Assembly: GCA_016841905.1 (NCBI GenBank)
Contig: JAENYF010000022.1
Span: forward strand, 1 to 52,889
Source of the DNA: Desulfoscipio geothermicus
Lineage (GTDB): Bacteria > Bacillota > Desulfotomaculia > Desulfotomaculales > Desulfallaceae
DNA length: 52,889 nt
Direction: 5' to 3'
The notes under the pieces were generated by a model. The model was not told the origin of the DNA, did no database searches, and worked only from the letters and a program-made list of their open reading frames with translations. The translations under genes were made by a program, and so were the position numbers. Each line of letters opens with the position of its first letter. Within the stretch, counting starts at the first letter, position 1. Below, piece after piece: positions 51,311-52,889 of this stretch.

Positions 51311-51424
51311 TTACCCTTGCCTTTGTTTATGCTTGGGGTTTTCACATATCACCATGATCTTACCTTTTCGACGTATAATTTTGCACTTTTCACATATTGT
51401 TTTTACAGAAGGCCTGACTTTCAT
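51311..51424 (-). CDS. rpmJ: 50S ribosomal protein L36
   Basis: 37 residues: [20 protein letters not shown], then [17 protein letters not shown]. Cys11, Cys14, Cys27 and His32 are the zinc ligands of the C+ form. It lies between infA and rpsM as usual; the ATG at 51424 has AAGGAGG upstream. Confidence 0.98.
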   Translation of the reverse strand: MKVRPSVKTICEKCKIIRRKGKIMVICENPKHKQRQG

Positions 51425-51463
51425 TGTTCAACCTCCTTGGGGCCTTACTTTTAGTACTGAACG

Positions 51464-51682
51464 CTATTTGTAGCGGTAGACAATGCGCCCTCGGGTTAAA
51501 TCGTATGGGGACAATTCCACCATGACCCGATCCCCGGCTAAAATACGTATAAAATTCATCCTAATCTTCCCACTCACGTGGGCCAAAACCTTATGGCCGT
51601 TTTTCAGTTCCACCCGGAACATAGCATTCGGCAATGGCTCAATTACGGTACCTTCAACTTCTATAACATCCTTACCTGACAT
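51464..51682 (-). CDS. infA: translation initiation factor IF-1
   Basis: 72 residues from ATG 51682: the S1-like OB fold with [37 protein letters not shown] and [11 protein letters not shown]. The ribosome site AAAGGAGG lies 14 bases upstream, next to a TTG at 51697 that is too close to it. Confidence 0.98.
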   Translation of the reverse strand: MSGKDVIEVEGTVIEPLPNAMFRVELKNGHKVLAHVSGKIRMNFIRILAGDRVMVELSPYDLTRGRIVYRYK

Positions 51683-51703
51683 TAGATAACAAACCAACCT
51701 CCT

Positions 51704-52000
51704 TTAAAATGGCAGCTCTTCCGTTTTATCTAGCAAGCACTCAAGCGCTCTGCGTATTTCAACATTACTAATACGCTCACCCAACTTCAACTTATCAGTA
51801 ATCTCCTCGGCGATTTTCCTGTGCAAAATGAGATGTTTAATGTTTTTTTTCTTCGGATTCTCGAATCGCCTAACCGTTCCGTCAACAGCAAGTACGTAAC
51901 AATCATCAATAACCTGAAGCACCAGATAGTACTTACCACTATCTCGCCCGGCCTTGGGTTCCACTAGTTGTCCCGGGGTTATCCCAAGCTGCACCATCAT
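51704..52000 (-). CDS. KOW-domain RNA-binding protein (L14e-like)
   Basis: 98 residues. The N-terminal KOW/SH3-like stretch (GQLVEPKAGRDSGKYYLVLQ, then VIDDCYVLAVDGTVRRFENP) matches the small L14e/L6e-like RNA-binding proteins that Clostridia keep between map and infA. A second segment (about 57-98) is helical. Role in the ribosome is not established. GGAGG precedes the double ATG at 52000. Confidence 0.85.
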   Translation of the reverse strand: MMVQLGITPGQLVEPKAGRDSGKYYLVLQVIDDCYVLAVDGTVRRFENPKKKNIKHLILHRKIAEEITDKLKLGERISNVEIRRALECLLDKTEELPF

Positions 52001-52103
52001 TCATCCTCCAGACAAGCCAGGACACAAAATCAACCGTCCCTTGCACTGCACTTAACTGCCCATATTACTTCCACGCCATATTATGATATTATAGTGCAAA
52101 AAT

Positions 52104-52850
52104 CTAGGGCAATGTCAGAATCACCGGCTCACTATCGGTAATTACAATGGTATGCTCAAAATGAGCCGATGGTTGACCATCCTGTGTTACCACCGTCCAT
52201 TTATCCAGAAGAGTTTGCACATGGTAACTTCCCATGTTTACCATCGGTTCTATTGCTAATGTCATGCCAGGCTTAAGCCGTGGTCCTCGACCAGGCCTAC
52301 CAAAGTTCGGTACCTGGGGTTCTTCATGCATTTTAGTGCCAATGCCATGCCCAACATAATCTCTAACCACCGAATAACCATTTTTTTCAACATAATCTTG
52401 CACAGCATAAGATATATCAGATAGTCTGTTACCGTTCCTTGCAGCACTTATGCCTTCTACTAGCGATGCACGAGTTACATCCAGCAACCTTTGCAGCTCT
52501 TCTGAAATTTCACCGACCGCAAAGGTACGGGCAGAGTCTCCAAAATACCCATTTATTTCCGCTCCAACATCAATACTAATAATATCCCCATTTTCCAATT
52601 TTCTTAAACTAGGAAAGCCGTGTACCACCTGTTCATTCACCGATGCACAAATGGTGTAGGGAAAACCATAAAGTCCTTTAAAAGCCGGATTAGCTCCCTT
52701 ACAAAGGATATATTTTTCTGCCAGCTGGTCCAGTTCTGCGGTGGTTACCCCGGGCTTGATGATCTTGGCTATTTCGTCAAGAGCTCCCGCCACCACTTTA
52801 CCGGCCTCCCGCATGTAAGACAATTCCCGCTCGGATTTACAGATAATCAT
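52104..52850 (-). CDS. map: type I methionine aminopeptidase
   Basis: 248 residues. Metal ligands lie in [45 protein letters not shown] and [10 protein letters not shown], typical of MAP1. ATG 52850 overlaps the stop of an upstream frame as ATGA; a GTG six bases earlier is less likely. Removes N-terminal Met. Upstream gene, expected to be adk, is cut off. Confidence 0.97.
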   Translation of the reverse strand: MIICKSERELSYMREAGKVVAGALDEIAKIIKPGVTTAELDQLAEKYILCKGANPAFKGLYGFPYTICASVNEQVVHGFPSLRKLENGDIISIDVGAEINGYFGDSARTFAVGEISEELQRLLDVTRASLVEGISAARNGNRLSDISYAVQDYVEKNGYSVVRDYVGHGIGTKMHEEPQVPNFGRPGRGPRLKPGMTLAIEPMVNMGSYHVQTLLDKWTVVTQDGQPSAHFEHTIVITDSEPVILTLP

Positions 52851-52889
52851 ACACACACCCCGGTTACTTGATAAATCCCTGATAGCTTC
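52847..52889 (-). CDS. 3' end of the gene upstream of map, possibly adk
   Basis: One frame reads [13 protein letters not shown] and stops with a TGA that overlaps the map ATG. In this gene order adk normally precedes map. Thirteen residues cannot prove identity. Confidence 0.3.
   Translation of the reverse strand, partial: KLSGIYQVTGVCV

Overview
The window is about 53 kb of chromosome from an anaerobic, endospore-forming Firmicute. The best fit is the Desulfotomaculum/Pelotomaculum group of Peptococcaceae. This is inferred from gene content and order: the secY-side ribosomal cluster with a KOW-domain gene between map and infA, paired CotF-type coat proteins, the cortex amidase CwlD, a sporulation-type PAS kinase, AmmeMemoRadiSam genes, frequent TTG/GTG starts and strong Shine-Dalgarno sites. 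I saw no rRNA, tRNA, CRISPR array, IS element or prophage.

Layout. 1-5.7 kb: the start of an SLC12-like cation-chloride/amino-acid transporter; a NapH-like membrane polyferredoxin convergent with a Crp/Fnr regulator; and a partial tryptophan operon (trpD-trpC-trpF) behind a textbook T-box leader with a UGG specifier. 5.8-11.5 kb: an OmpR-type response regulator and kinase, then a VTC-domain protein, a DUF4956 membrane protein and a membrane-anchored CotH kinase in one run. 11.5-20.6 kb is accessory. It holds an AT-rich methyltransferase, about 1 kb of decayed genes (RelE-like toxin remnant, frameshifted GNAT), a four-PAS sporulation-type kinase, a membrane protein, a protein built from exact 40-residue repeats, a MarR regulator overlapping a YHS/TRASH-like membrane protein, and an HTH regulator fused to a periplasmic-binding-protein domain.

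20.8-27.9 kb is a complete arginine operon argC-J-B-D-F-G on the minus strand, with two tandem ARG-box-like palindromes over its promoter. 28-31 kb: inositol-phosphatase family protein, two coat proteins, a LOG-like protein and DUF441. 31.4-38 kb: a large Ski2-type helicase split by a frameshift at a seven-base G tract, then AmrS and an AmrB-AmrA fusion. 38.4-43 kb: LysE exporter, a crotonase of ECHDC3 type and a SERCA-like Ca2+ P-type ATPase. 43-52.9 kb: the end of the ribosomal supercluster read on the minus strand (map, KOW gene, infA, rpmJ, rpsM, rpsK, rpsD, rpoA, rplQ, ecfA1, ecfA2, ecfT, truA, rplM, rpsI), then cwlD.

The candidates I rate most worth a second look are the VTC-DUF4956-CotH module, the helicase frameshift at a homopolymer, the 40-residue repeat protein, the palindrome before the NapH-like gene, and the decayed gene strip at 12.4-13.4 kb. 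All names are from reading sequence and motifs; no database search was run.
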